64,000 nucleotides of DNA from Porphyrobacter sp. HT-58-2 (lineage in GTDB: Bacteria; Pseudomonadota; Alphaproteobacteria; Sphingomonadales; Sphingomonadaceae). Made by a program: the position numbers and the translations under genes. A model generated the notes under the pieces. That model was not told the DNA's origin and did no database searches. It saw only the letters and a list, made by a program, of their open reading frames with translations. Of this stretch, positions 17,438 through 27,040 are shown one piece after another. The stretch covers positions 2,294,001 to 2,358,000 of the forward strand of contig NZ_CP022600.1 in the NCBI RefSeq assembly GCF_002952215.1. Reading direction: 5' to 3'. The first letter of the stretch is position 1. Each line of letters opens with the position of its first letter.

Positions 17438-18740
17438 TCAGTGAGGCAGCAGCAGGATGCGCTGGGCGATGGCGTTGAGCCGGCCTTCATCAACCACGGC
17501 AGCCGGGTTGTTCCACCCCAGCGTCAGCACCAAGTCACGCCCAGCCTTGTCGGTCAGCAGCCAGGTGTAGTTGAGCACCCCCGGCTCGCTGCCGCCCTTG
17601 AAACCGATATAGTCCCACCGCGACCGCACAGCATCGCCGCTGGTCGAAGGGTTGATGGCCATGATCCTGAAAGCTTCCGGGTCAGCCTTGCGCCGCATAT
17701 GGGCGAACAGCCCGGCAAGATCGGCGGGCGAGGCGAACCATTCGATGTCGATGGCCTTGGGGCCTTGCGCAAAGGCGGCGTTGACCTCGTCTAGCGAAGG
17801 GTTCGCGCTCGCCAGCAAGGCATCGAGCGCGACGTTGTCGGCGGACGAGCCTTTGCGCCATTCATCGAGCGCCTCGCGGTCCCAGGTCTTGAGCACGAAG
17901 AGTTCGCGGGTGTTGAGGAAGGGATCGTTCGCCGCCGGATCGCTGTGGCCGCTGTCCTTCATCAGCTTGAGGATGCGCTGGCGGCCCAGCACCGCGATCA
18001 GCTGGTCGGTGGCGGTGTTGTCGCTGATCGAGATCATCAGGCTGGCAAGCGTGTGGAGCGTCACCGCCGAACCCTCGGGCCAGTCCTGCATCTGTCCGCT
18101 GGGGTAGCTTTTCTCGGTGAGACGGACAACATCGCTCCACTTGCGCCGCCCTGCCTTCACGTCCTCGGCCAGCGCGGCCAGCACATAGAGCTTGAAGGTC
18201 GATCCCAGCGCGAGGGGCTTGTCTCCATTGATGCTGATGACCGGCGCGCCGCCATCCAGCGGGCCGAAGCGCGCATTGACCGTGCCGGGAAGGGCGGCAA
18301 GATCGGCGACGATTTTCTCAGCCGTGTCACCCTCCACCGCCACGGCGTCGATCGAGGTGAAGCGCAATTCGTTGATGCGGTTGTCCTCGGAAGGCGAAAT
18401 CGCGATGCCGCCCTTGGCGAGCCCGCGCTCGAACCGGATTTCGAGCGCCGCGCGGGGTGCCTTCGCGTGGGGCCAGCAGCGAAACCTCAACCGCCCGCCC
18501 GAACTGTGCGGTAAAGCTGGCGCTGAGGGTCTTGATCTGGGTATCAGCGATCGCTGCCCGGAACGCAGGGGTGAAGATCGCTTCAGGCTCGATCTCGCCG
18601 TTTAGCAGGGCCACGACCTGATCGGCGCGGCTCTCCAGCGGGGTTGCCGCTTGCGGGACGGCGGCCATCTGCCCGTGCGCCGCAGCGGCACCCGGCGCCA
18701 AAGCCAGCGCCATCACTGCAAGGGCAAGCGCCCTATGCAT
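17438..18740 (-). pseudogene. Serine hydrolase (class A beta-lactamase fold), interrupted by a frameshift
   Basis: The N-terminal part has a signal peptide (MHRALALAVMALALAPGAAA) and a small domain (LLNGEIEPEAIFTPAFRAAI...QFGRAVEVSLLAP) in one frame. The catalytic part lies in another: SxxK in GSTFKLYVLAAL, SDN in SISDNTATDQL, and KGG in GFKGGSEPGVL. The frames switch inside LAPREGT / RAALEIRFERGLAKGG. Removing one base from the four-base G run at 18454-18457 (C run on the coding strand) joins them into one protein of about 433 residues. So this is either a recently broken gene or an assembly error. The start overlaps the parE stop. The likely role is a periplasmic penicillin-binding-like or beta-lactamase-related hydrolase; substrate unknown. 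Confidence 0.85.
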
Positions 18741-20733
18741 CAATAAGGTCACGGTCCACTTCACCGGCGCGGTTCTGGATGAAGTTGAAGCGGTGTTCGG
18801 GGTTGCGGCCCATCAACTCGTCAACAAGCCGCGCCACGCCCGCGCGCTGTTCGAACTCCTGCGGCAGGGTGATGCGGATCAGGCTGCGGCTTTCGGGCGC
18901 CATGGTGGTTTCGCGCAATTGCTGCGGGTTCATTTCGCCAAGGCCCTTGAAGCGCGCGACTTCGACCTTTCTGCCCTTGAACACCGTCGCTTCCAGCTCG
19001 GCCCGGTGCGCGTCGTCACGGGCGTAGCGGCTCTCCTTGCCTGCCGTGAGGCGGTATAGCGGAGGTTGGGCGAGGAACAGGTGGCCGCGCCGGACGATGT
19101 CGGGCATTTCCTGGAAGAAAAAGGTCATCAGCAGCGTCGCGATATGCGCGCCGTCAACGTCCGCGTCGGTCATGATGATGATGCGATCATAGCGCAGATT
19201 GTCGGCGTTGCAGTCCTTGCGGGTGCCGCAACCCATGGCGAGGATCAGGTCGGCGATTTCGCTGTTGGCGCGGATCTTGTCGGCGGTGGCGCTGGCGACG
19301 TTGAGGATCTTGCCGCGGATTGGCAGGATCGCCTGCGATTTGCGGTCTCGCGCCTGCTTGGCGCTGCCGCCTGCGCTGTCGCCTTCGACGATGAACAGCT
19401 CCGTCTCGCGCCCGCCTTCGCCGGAACAATCGGTGAGCTTGCCCGGCAGACGCAGCTTTCTGGCGTTGGTCGCGGTCTTGCGCTTGATCTCGCGCTCCTG
19501 CTTGCGCTTGAGGCGTTCATCCATGCGCTCCATCACCTCGCCGAGCAGCGCCTTCCCGCGCTCCATATTGTCGGTGAGGAAATGGTCGAAGTGATCGCGC
19601 ACCGCGTTTTCGACAAGGCGCGCAGCCTCGGGCGAGGTGAGGCGGTCCTTGGTCTGCGACTGGAACTGGGGATCGCGGATGAAGACGCTGAGCATCACCT
19701 CCGCGCCGGTCATGACATCGTCGGCGGTGATGTCCTTGGCCTTTTTCTGGCCGACCAGCTCGCCGAACGCCCGCAAGGCGCGCGTCAGGGCCGTCCGAAG
19801 GCCCTGTTCGTGGGTGCCGCCGTCGGGGGTCGGCACGGTGTTGCAATACCAGCTCGTCGCCCCGTCCGAATAGAGCGGCCAGGCGATCGCCCATTCGACC
19901 CGGCCTTGCTGGACGCCGTCCGCCTGCGGAAAGTCCTGCGTTCCGGCAAAGGGCTGGGCGGTAACGCATTCGCGGGTGCCGATCTGTTCGGCCAAATGAT
20001 CGGCGAGCCCGCCGGGGAACTTGAACACGGCTTCGGCCGGCACCTCCTCACTCGCGAGCGAGGGGGCGCATTTCCAGCGGATTTCCACGCCCGCGAACAG
20101 GTAGGCTTTCGACCGCGCGAGCTTGAACAGGCGCTTGGGGTTGAAGTTGCGATCCCCGAAGATTTCCGGATCGGGCGTGAAGCTGACGGTGGTGCCGCGC
20201 CGGTTGGGGGTGGGGCCGAGGTTCTGGATCGGACCCTGGGTAACTCCCCTCGAAAATTCCTGCGCGAAAAGCTGCTTGTCGCGCGCCACCTCGACACGGG
20301 TGTGAACCGACAGCGCGTTGACCACGCTGATCCCCACGCCGTGCAGACCGCCGCTGGTGGCATAGGCTTTCCCTGAAAACTTGCCGCCCGAATGGAGCGT
20401 CGAGAGGATCACCTCCAGCGTCGACTTGCCGGGGAACTTGGGGTGTTCGTCAACCGGAATGCCGCGGCCATTATCGGCGATGGAGAGGCGGTTGCCCTCG
20501 TCCAGCCTGACCTCGATCCGGGTCGCGTGGCCTGCCACGGCCTCGTCCATGGCATTGTCGAGCACTTCGGCTGCGAGGTGGTGAAAGGCGCGGTCGTCCG
20601 TCCCGCCGATATACATCCCCGGGCGGCGGCGCACCGGCTCCAATCCTTCGAGCACCTCGATGGCGGAGGCATTGTAATCACCGCTGGAGGTGGGGGTGTT
20701 GGCGAAGAGATCGTCGGGCGTGGTATCGGACAT
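18733..20733 (-). CDS. parE: DNA topoisomerase IV subunit B
   Basis: 666 residues. GHKL ATPase motifs: EVLDNAMDEAV, DNGRGIPVDEHPKF, and SGGLHGVGISVVNALS; TOPRIM motifs: LFIVEGDSAGGSAKQARDR and RIIIMTDADVDGAHI; the C-terminal FKGLGEMNPQQLRETTM. The order and QTKDRLTSPEA mark it as ParE rather than GyrB (no long insert, shorter length). Topo IV decatenates daughter chromosomes. The ATG (MSDTTPDDLFANTP) was chosen because the family starts there; the frame open upstream is non-coding in character. Its end overlaps the start of the serine hydrolase gene. Confidence 0.95.
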   Translation of the reverse strand: MSDTTPDDLFANTPTSSGDYNASAIEVLEGLEPVRRRPGMYIGGTDDRAFHHLAAEVLDNAMDEAVAGHATRIEVRLDEGNRLSIADNGRGIPVDEHPKFPGKSTLEVILSTLHSGGKFSGKAYATSGGLHGVGISVVNALSVHTRVEVARDKQLFAQEFSRGVTQGPIQNLGPTPNRRGTTVSFTPDPEIFGDRNFNPKRLFKLARSKAYLFAGVEIRWKCAPSLASEEVPAEAVFKFPGGLADHLAEQIGTRECVTAQPFAGTQDFPQADGVQQGRVEWAIAWPLYSDGATSWYCNTVPTPDGGTHEQGLRTALTRALRAFGELVGQKKAKDITADDVMTGAEVMLSVFIRDPQFQSQTKDRLTSPEAARLVENAVRDHFDHFLTDNMERGKALLGEVMERMDERLKRKQEREIKRKTATNARKLRLPGKLTDCSGEGGRETELFIVEGDSAGGSAKQARDRKSQAILPIRGKILNVASATADKIRANSEIADLILAMGCGTRKDCNADNLRYDRIIIMTDADVDGAHIATLLMTFFFQEMPDIVRRGHLFLAQPPLYRLTAGKESRYARDDAHRAELEATVFKGRKVEVARFKGLGEMNPQQLRETTMAPESRSLIRITLPQEFEQRAGVARLVDELMGRNPEHRFNFIQNRAGEVDRDLIDA

Positions 20734-20815
20734 GGGCGGGGTTATAGGCCCGCCGTGCGCGCCGTCACAAGCCACCCGGCGTGGTTTTACGCAATCACTC
20801 CAGGGTGCTGACTGA

Positions 20816-22018
20816 TCACTTGCCGAAACCGGTCGGGGCCGGATCGACCGCAACCACATCGCCGCCCTTGATCTCGCGAACTTCCAATGCCCGTTCGACC
20901 ACGCCGTTGCGGCCAAATCGGAATGCGCCATCGACGCCAAGGAAGCCGCCGCGATCGTAAAGCTGGTTCTTGGGGAAGGGCGTGCCAACCTTCCAGTCGC
21001 GGGCGACCCGCAGCGTCAGCAGCACCGCATCATAGCCCAGCGTTGCGACCCGGAACGGCTGCGCGCCGAAGCGGGCCTCATAGCTGTCAGCAAAGCGCTT
21101 GAAGCGTTGATCGGAAACCGCCGCAAACAGCGCACCCTCGATCGAGCCTGCCCGGGTCAGCGCCGCATCGCCGCTCCACAGTTCGGTGCCGAGGATGCGC
21201 GCCCGGGTCTGCGCGCCGCGCTGCAATTCATCCGCAGCCTCGATGCTGAGGCGCGCGCTGTCGGCGATCAGAACCGTGTCATATCCGCCCGCTGCCCGCA
21301 GCCGCGCCGCTGCACTGACGATCGAGGTATTGCCCCGCGCATAGCTCTCGCGGCGCACCACCGCCCCGCCATAGTCGCGCAGCGCATTGTCGAGCGCACT
21401 GCCTGCCCGCTGGCCGTAATCGCCTTCGGGCAGCAGCGCCGCAAAACGCACCGCGCCCTTGCCACGGGCATACTGAACCGTCCGGCGGATCGATTGTTCG
21501 GGATTGTGGCCAATCACGAACACATCGGCGCTGGCGACGCTGGTATCGTTCGAGAAGGCGATCACCGGAACACCGGCCGGGCGCGCGGCAGCCTGCACAG
21601 CTGGCACGGCATCGGCCATCAGCGGGCCGAGGATCAACTTGTTACCATCGGCAATCGCCTTGCGCGCAGCGGTGGAGATGCCTTCCGAGGTATCATAGGT
21701 GGTGATGCGCAGATTATCGGCGCTGGTATCGAGCAGCGCCATCGTCGTGGCATTGGCAATCGCCTGTCCGACCGGGGCGGTATCGCCGCTCATCGGAACC
21801 AGCAGTGCGATGCGGTGGCGGGCGGAGTCGGTTGGCAGCGCCGTCGCCGACGGTTCTGGCGCAGGCACAGGAGCAGTGCGGGCCACGTCGGTCTTGGGGA
21901 TTACCTGGCACCCCGCCGCCAGCATTGCCGCACCTACCAGTGCGAGATTGCGTCCCGTCAACGCCTGCGCAAGACCCGCAAGTGACATGGCCCAATTCGG
22001 CCCGATCCGAAGCTTCAT
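20816..22018 (-). CDS. Lipoprotein, penicillin-binding protein activator (LpoA-like)
   Basis: 400 residues. After a basic N-terminus a hydrophobic stretch ends in the lipobox LAAGC (Cys at about residue 37). The rest is a type 1 periplasmic-binding fold: RIALLVPMSGDTAPVGQAIA, KLILGPLMADAVPAV, GVPVIAFSNDTSVA, FVIGHNPEQSI, and LGTELWSGDA. Such lipoproteins include LpoA, the outer-membrane activator of PBP1a. In alphaproteobacteria this gene is commonly divergent from rsmI, as here. The ATG chosen starts MKLRIGPNW. Family is fairly clear; direct activation of a PBP is inferred from the family name. Confidence 0.88.
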   Translation of the reverse strand: MKLRIGPNWAMSLAGLAQALTGRNLALVGAAMLAAGCQVIPKTDVARTAPVPAPEPSATALPTDSARHRIALLVPMSGDTAPVGQAIANATTMALLDTSADNLRITTYDTSEGISTAARKAIADGNKLILGPLMADAVPAVQAAARPAGVPVIAFSNDTSVASADVFVIGHNPEQSIRRTVQYARGKGAVRFAALLPEGDYGQRAGSALDNALRDYGGAVVRRESYARGNTSIVSAAARLRAAGGYDTVLIADSARLSIEAADELQRGAQTRARILGTELWSGDAALTRAGSIEGALFAAVSDQRFKRFADSYEARFGAQPFRVATLGYDAVLLTLRVARDWKVGTPFPKNQLYDRGGFLGVDGAFRFGRNGVVERALEVREIKGGDVVAVDPAPTGFGK

Positions 22019-22065
22019 TCTTGCCGACCCCTCACTCGTGCGCCATTGGTCGATCCGTGAGACCC

Positions 22066-22917
22066 ATGGAACTGCCATCCATCCCCGTAGGGACACCCGA
22101 GCCCGGTCTCTATATCGTGGCGACCCCGATTGGCAATCTCGGCGACATTACCCTGCGCGCGCTCGCGATGCTGCAAGGCGCGGCGCTGATCGCCTGCGAA
22201 GATACGCGGGTGACCGGCAAGCTCTTGAATCATTTCGGGATAAAGGCCCGACTTCAGCGACTCGACGATCACGCCTCGCCGCAAACCCGCACCCGGATCA
22301 TCGACGAGGCGAGGCATAGTGCGGTTGTGCTGGTGTCCGATGCGGGGACACCGTTGATCTCGGATCCGGGTTATCGTCTGGTGCGCGAGGCGCGCGCGGC
22401 AGGCGTGATGGTAACGAGCATTCCGGGTGCGTGCGCGGCGATTTCGGCACTGGCGATGGCCGGGTTGCCGTCTGATCGCTTCCTGTTTGCAGGCTTTCTT
22501 CCGGTCAAGGACAAGGCGCGCCGCGAAACGCTTGAGGGGCTGGCACAGGTGGCTGCGACGCTGGTGTTCTATGAAACCGCACCGCGGCTGGAACGCTCAC
22601 TTCGGGCGATTGCCGAGCTGTGGCCGACGCGCGAAGTGGCGGTTGCGCGCGAGCTCACGAAGCTGCACGAGGAGTGCCGCAGCGGAACCGCAGCGAGCCT
22701 CGCCGACCATTACGCCGCGCATCCCCCCAAGGGCGAGATCGTTCTGTTGATAGGGCCGCCGGACGAAAGTGAGGCTCCGGCGCTCGATGCTGATGCGATG
22801 CTGCGCGCCGCACTGGCCGAGGCGGGGCCGGGCAAGGCGGCGGGGATCGTCGCGAAGGCTACCGGGATTGATCGCGCTGCGCTCTATACCCGCGCGCTGG
22901 AGCTGAGAGGCGAATGA
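22066..22917 (+). CDS. rsmI: 16S rRNA (cytidine1402-2'-O)-methyltransferase
   Basis: 283 residues. Tetrapyrrole-methylase fold: GLYIVATPIGNLGDITLRAL, ACEDTRVTGKLL, VVLVSDAGTPLISDPGYRLV, SIPGACAAISALAMAGLPSD, and ARELTKLHEE. RsmI modifies C1402 in the ribosomal decoding centre. Start ATG (MELPSIPVG) follows a divergent intergenic space of 47 bases. The stop overlaps the start of yraN by 4 bases (ATGA), so the two are coupled. The rsmI-yraN-gshB order is common in proteobacteria. Confidence 0.96.
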   Translation: MELPSIPVGTPEPGLYIVATPIGNLGDITLRALAMLQGAALIACEDTRVTGKLLNHFGIKARLQRLDDHASPQTRTRIIDEARHSAVVLVSDAGTPLISDPGYRLVREARAAGVMVTSIPGACAAISALAMAGLPSDRFLFAGFLPVKDKARRETLEGLAQVAATLVFYETAPRLERSLRAIAELWPTREVAVARELTKLHEECRSGTAASLADHYAAHPPKGEIVLLIGPPDESEAPALDADAMLRAALAEAGPGKAAGIVAKATGIDRAALYTRALELRGE

Positions 22918-23288
22918 GCGCGCGTACGCCAGAACAGCGCCACGAGGCCGACCAGCGCGGACGCGAGGGCGAGGCGGCTGCGGCCATGTTTCTGGCCCAG
23001 AACGGCTGGCGGATCGTTGCGGAGCGCGTGAAGACCAAAGCGGGCGAGATCGACCTGATCGCCAAGCGCAGCGGCCTTGTCGCCTTCATCGAGGTCAAGT
23101 GGCGCGCCCGTTCCGCGAGCCTTGCCGATGCCGTCGATGAACGCCGACTTGCCCGTGTCGCAGCGGCGGTGGAAATGGTGTGGCATGACTATGCCACTGA
23201 TGGCGAGGACATCCGCATCGATGTCATCCTGCTTGCACCGGGCCGCAAACCGACCCACATCGAAAACGCCTGGATGCCGTTTGGTTGA
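22914..23288 (+). CDS. yraN: UPF0102 YraN family endonuclease-like protein
   Basis: 124 residues. The restriction-endonuclease-like core is seen in RRGREGEAAAAMFLAQNGWRI type sequence, KTKAGEIDLIAKRSGLVAFIEVKWR (E...D...ExK catalytic pattern) and RRLARVAAAVEMVW. Family members have a Holliday-junction-resolvase-like fold; the biological role is not established. It overlaps rsmI by ATGA and precedes gshB by 31 bases, so it is probably one operon. Confidence 0.92.
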   Translation: MSARTPEQRHEADQRGREGEAAAAMFLAQNGWRIVAERVKTKAGEIDLIAKRSGLVAFIEVKWRARSASLADAVDERRLARVAAAVEMVWHDYATDGEDIRIDVILLAPGRKPTHIENAWMPFG

Positions 23289-23319
23289 TCCGCCGGAGTT
23301 GAATGCCGGAGTTGAATGA

Positions 23320-24288
23320 ATGTCACTGAGAATCGCCGTCCAGATGGACCCCATCGACCGGATCAATATCGCCGGCGACAGTTCCTTCGCGCTGATGCTG
23401 GCGGCACAGGCGCGCGGTTATACGCTCTACGAATATCATGTCGAAAGCCTGACGCTGGACGAGGATGACCGCCTGTTCGCGCACGCTTTTCCGGTGACGG
23501 TGCAGCGGGTCGAGGGCGATCACTTCACGCGCGGCGAACAGGTGCGGCTCGATCTGGGCAGGGATGTCGATGTGGTGCTGATGCGGCAGGACCCGCCGTT
23601 CCACATGGGCTATATCACCGCCACCCATATGCTGGAGCGGATCAGGCGCGAGACGCTGGTGGTCAATGATCCCGCCAACGTCCGCAACAGCCCCGAAAAG
23701 GTGATGGTGCTGAACTATCGCCGCTTCATGCCGCCCACGCTTGTTACCCGCTCGGTCGAGGAAGTGCGGCGCTTTATGGAAAAGCACGGCGCGATTGTGG
23801 TCAAGCCGATCCACGGCAATGGCGGCAAGGCGATTTTCCGCATCGGCGAGAACGGTGAAAACCTGACCGCGCTGTTCGAGGTGTTCAACCAGACCTGGCC
23901 CGAACCGCACATGGTCCAGCCGTTCCTTCCTGAAGTTGCACAGGGTGACAAGCGGATCGTGCTGGTCGATGGCGAGGTTGCCGGCGCGATCAACCGGGTG
24001 CCGGGGGAGGGCGAATTCCGCTCCAACCTCGCGATGGGCGGCAGCGCACAGGCGACCGATCTTACCGAACGCGAGGCGGAAATCTGCGCCGCGCTCGGCC
24101 CGGATCTGAAACGGCTCGGCCTGACCTTTGTCGGCATCGACGTGATCGGCGGCAAGTGGCTGACCGAGATCAACGTCACCTCTCCCACCGGCATCGTGGC
24201 GATTGACCGGTTCAACAATTCGGATACGGCGGGGCTGATCTGGGATGCGATCGAACGGCGTCTGGCCGAACGCCGCGCTACCGACTGA
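23320..24288 (+). CDS. gshB: Glutathione synthetase
   Basis: 322 residues, ATP-grasp ligase joining gamma-glutamylcysteine and glycine. Signatures: VAVQMDPIDRI-like start (RIAVQMDPIDRINIAGDSS), MRQDPPFHMGYI, VVNDPANVRNSPEKVM, VVKPIHGNGGKAIFRI (ATP-grasp lysine and glycine loop), FLPEVAQGDKRIVLVDGEVA, and TEINVTSPTGI. Length matches the family. It is third in the rsmI-yraN-gshB run, with dedA following after 29 bases. Confidence 0.96.
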   Translation: MSLRIAVQMDPIDRINIAGDSSFALMLAAQARGYTLYEYHVESLTLDEDDRLFAHAFPVTVQRVEGDHFTRGEQVRLDLGRDVDVVLMRQDPPFHMGYITATHMLERIRRETLVVNDPANVRNSPEKVMVLNYRRFMPPTLVTRSVEEVRRFMEKHGAIVVKPIHGNGGKAIFRIGENGENLTALFEVFNQTWPEPHMVQPFLPEVAQGDKRIVLVDGEVAGAINRVPGEGEFRSNLAMGGSAQATDLTEREAEICAALGPDLKRLGLTFVGIDVIGGKWLTEINVTSPTGIVAIDRFNNSDTAGLIWDAIERRLAERRATD

Positions 24289-24317
24289 CTTCTTCTCTCG
24301 CTTGGGATAGCGACTTC

Positions 24318-24935
24318 ATGACCGAATACCTGATCGATCTGGTCGAGGCCTGGGGATACCTTGGCGTCGCAGTGGCGATGTTCCTCGAAAACGTGTTCCC
24401 GCCGATCCCTTCCGAAGTGATCATGGGGCTCACCGGGATGGCGGTTGCCGACGGAAGACTGGGTTTTGCCGGTGCGGTCGGCGCGGGGACGCTGGGCGCG
24501 GTGCTGGGCAATTGGGTGTGGTACTGGATCGGCCGGGTGGTAGGCTATGAACGCTTCAAGCCGCTGATCGACCGCTGGGGCCGCTGGTTGACGCTCGACT
24601 GGGCCGAGGTCGAGAAGATTGTGGGCGTCTTCAAGCGCTTCGACAGCGCGATCATCTTCTGGGCGCGGTTTCTGCCTCAGGTGCGCACGATGATCTCGCT
24701 TCCGGCAGGCATGGCAATCATGAGCCAGCTTCGCTTTCTGGTGTGGACGCTGCTCGGAACCGGGGTGTGGAATGCGGTTCTGATCGGGGCCGGCTATATC
24801 CTGCGCAACGAATTCAGTCAGTTCGACGACTATTACGGCTGGGTTGCGGTGGTGATGATTGCGGGCGTGGTGGCGCTCTATCTCTATCGCGTGGTGACCT
24901 GGAAGCCCGCCGCGATGAGCGACGAGCAGTCCTAA
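24318..24935 (+). CDS. DedA family membrane protein
   Basis: 205 residues with four to five hydrophobic helices. Family motifs: ENVFPPIPSEVIMGLTGMA and the re-entrant FWARFLPQVRTMISLPAGMA, which carry the acidic and arginine residues needed for activity in DedA proteins. The family is thought to move lipids across the membrane and to support proton-motive-force balance. It is the last gene of the gshB group; its 3' end overlaps the 3' end of xerC by 4 bases in convergent orientation. Confidence 0.92.
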   Translation: MTEYLIDLVEAWGYLGVAVAMFLENVFPPIPSEVIMGLTGMAVADGRLGFAGAVGAGTLGAVLGNWVWYWIGRVVGYERFKPLIDRWGRWLTLDWAEVEKIVGVFKRFDSAIIFWARFLPQVRTMISLPAGMAIMSQLRFLVWTLLGTGVWNAVLIGAGYILRNEFSQFDDYYGWVAVVMIAGVVALYLYRVVTWKPAAMSDEQS

Positions 24936-25822
24936 CCGCGGGGGTGGGCCTTGCGGTAATTCTCCAGCAAGGCTGCCGTATCGACACGGGTATAGATCTG
25001 GGTCGACCCCAGCGAGGCGTGACCGAGCAGTTCCTGAAGCGAACGCAGGTCAGCGCCCGCGCTCAACAGATGCGTGGCAAAGGAGTGCCTGAGCGCATGG
25101 GGCGTTGCGGTATCCGGCAGGCCAAGTGCGCGCCGCGCCTGTGCCATCGCCTTTTGCACCATCCCCGGTGAAAGCGGCCCGCCCTTGGTTCCGCGGAACA
25201 GCGGATCGGCAGGGGTCAGGGGAAAGGGGCAGGCCTTGACATAGGCAGCTATCGCGGCGCGGGTGATCGGCAGCACCGGCACTGCGCGCTGCTTGCCGCC
25301 CTTGCCGGTTACGGTCAGCACCTCGCCCACCAGCGCATCCCGCCCGGTCAGCGACAGCGCCTCGGCGATACGCAGGCCTGACCCATACATCAGAAGCAGT
25401 ACGGCCCGGTCGCGCGCGCCGATCCAGTCGTCTGCGGCGAGGCTATCGACAATGTCGGTGATGTTGACGGCCTCATCCGGGGTAACGGGACGCGGCAGCC
25501 CTTTCTTCACACGAGGGCCTTTCAGGCGGGGCGCAACAGGATCGGGATCACCCGATTGCGTTCTTGCAAAGGCGATGAAGGCCTTGAGCGCCGACAGCTC
25601 GCGCGCGGTGCTGGCATTGCCAAGACCCTCCGCCCGCCGCGCTGCGAGATGGGCGCGCAGATGATGCGCCTCGGTGCGGGCCACGGCAGCCCAGTCTTGA
25701 AGCCCGTTCGCCGCAGCCAGCCTCTGCGCGGCAGCAACATAGGCACGCACCGTATGGGGCGAGCGGCGGCGGTTGTCGGCGAGATGCGCGCGCCATTGTG
25801 CGATCAGATCGGGCGCGCTCAT
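24932..25822 (-). CDS. xerC: Tyrosine recombinase XerC
   Basis: 296 residues. N-terminal core-binding domain (RRRSPHTVRAYVAAAQRL). Catalytic residues all present: Arg in YGSGLRIAEALSL, Lys in GKGGKQRAVPV, HxxR in HALRHSFATHLL, His in ELLGHASLGST, and Tyr in QIYTRVD. XerC with XerD resolves chromosome dimers at dif. The surroundings are all housekeeping genes and no att-like repeats flank it, so it is the chromosomal XerC and not a phage integrase. Its start overlaps the hemW stop region... by 4 bases, so both are one unit. Confidence 0.93.
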   Translation of the reverse strand: MSAPDLIAQWRAHLADNRRRSPHTVRAYVAAAQRLAAANGLQDWAAVARTEAHHLRAHLAARRAEGLGNASTARELSALKAFIAFARTQSGDPDPVAPRLKGPRVKKGLPRPVTPDEAVNITDIVDSLAADDWIGARDRAVLLLMYGSGLRIAEALSLTGRDALVGEVLTVTGKGGKQRAVPVLPITRAAIAAYVKACPFPLTPADPLFRGTKGGPLSPGMVQKAMAQARRALGLPDTATPHALRHSFATHLLSAGADLRSLQELLGHASLGSTQIYTRVDTAALLENYRKAHPRG

Positions 25823-26970
25823 GCGGCGACAAGCGTATCGGCGACGACTTCGGCCAGCAGGCTATCGAGGACGGAGCGGCCCGGAGGCGCGACCCCGATC
25901 CGCGCGCCTGTCCGCCACATCAGCCCGAGCGCGACGAGCCGGGCAAAAGCGGCTTCGTCCACCAGTCCTGCGACGGGCAGGCCAAACCGGGCCGAAAACG
26001 CGGCCAGATCGACGCCCTCGGTGAGCCTGAGCCCCATCAACAGTGCCTCGGCGGCCTGATCGCCGATTGGCAAGGTGCGAGCCTCGACGATCCCGTCACC
26101 CTGCCGCGCCACGGCAGCGAGAAAGTTCTCCGGTTTCTTGTGCCGCACTGTCGCCACACCCCCGCGCCGCCCATGCGCCCCGGGGCCGATACCCGCGTAG
26201 TCGTGGTACCGCCAATAGGAGAGATTGTGGCGGCTTTCCTCACCCGGTTGGGCATGGTTGCTGGTCTCGTAGGCGGGAAGGCCCGCCGCATCGGTCAATG
26301 CCTGCGTGATATCGAACAGTTCCGCCGCCTCATCATCGTCAAGGGGTACCAACCGCCCGCGCCGCACATCGCTGGCAAAGCGCGTGCCGGGCTCGATCGT
26401 GAGCTGGTAGAGCGACATATGCCCCGTGCCGAAGGACAGGGCGCGGGTGAGGCGCTGCTCCCACAGGTCGGGTGTATGGCCGGGCAGGGCGTAGATCATG
26501 TCGAAGCTGACGCGGGCAAAATGCGCCTGCGCCGTCTCCAGCGCGGCCAGCGACTCGCTTGCGCCGTGCAAACGGCCGAGAAAGCGCAGTTCGGCATCGT
26601 CCAATGACTGCACGCCGAGCGAGACGCGGTTGATGCCCGCACCTGCCAGCGCGGCGAAGTTCGCCGCTTCGACCGAGGACGGGTTGGCTTCGAGGGTGAT
26701 TTCGATTGTTTCATCGAAGCCCCACAGGCGCTCGGCCTCAGCCAGCAGTGCGGCGACAAGGGCAGGGGGCATCAGCGAGGGCGTACCGCCGCCGAAGAAG
26801 ATCGAAGTCAGCGCCTCTCCGCCTGCTACTTCCGCCTCTGCACGCATGTCGGCAATCAGCGCCGCCTGCCACGCCGCCACGTCCACGCCAGCGCGCACGT
26901 GCGAGTTGAAATCGCAATAGGGGCATTTCTTCGCGCAGAAGGGCCAGTGAATGTAAAGCGCGCGTGCCAC
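25819..26970 (-). CDS. hemW: Radical SAM haem chaperone HemW-like
   Basis: 383 residues. The N-terminus (MARALYIHWPFCAKKCPYC) holds the CxxxCxxC cluster motif, extended by DFNSHV as in HemW and HemN families. SIFFGGGTPSLMPP, EITLEANPSSVEAANF, GINRVSLGVQSLDD and YQLTIEPGTRF are typical of HemW; the second half contains the HNLSYWRYHDYAGIGPGAHG signature. HemW binds haem and delivers it to cytochromes; it lacks the HemN coproporphyrinogen activity marks. It precedes xerC in an overlapping pair; rdgB-rph are on the same strand but separated by the CAP gene. Confidence 0.93.
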   Translation of the reverse strand: MARALYIHWPFCAKKCPYCDFNSHVRAGVDVAAWQAALIADMRAEAEVAGGEALTSIFFGGGTPSLMPPALVAALLAEAERLWGFDETIEITLEANPSSVEAANFAALAGAGINRVSLGVQSLDDAELRFLGRLHGASESLAALETAQAHFARVSFDMIYALPGHTPDLWEQRLTRALSFGTGHMSLYQLTIEPGTRFASDVRRGRLVPLDDDEAAELFDITQALTDAAGLPAYETSNHAQPGEESRHNLSYWRYHDYAGIGPGAHGRRGGVATVRHKKPENFLAAVARQGDGIVEARTLPIGDQAAEALLMGLRLTEGVDLAAFSARFGLPVAGLVDEAAFARLVALGLMWRTGARIGVAPPGRSVLDSLLAEVVADTLVAA

Positions 26971-27040
26971 GGTTGGAATTTTCAGCCTCGCTTAATCGTT
27001 TGGCGCAAATAGTCCCCGCCCGAAGGAAGGTTCCGCGCCC

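Noticed and set aside
24932..25822. XerC as evidence of a mobile element
   Set aside because: Flanked by hemW and dedA with overlapping ends and no attachment repeats; it is the chromosomal recombinase.
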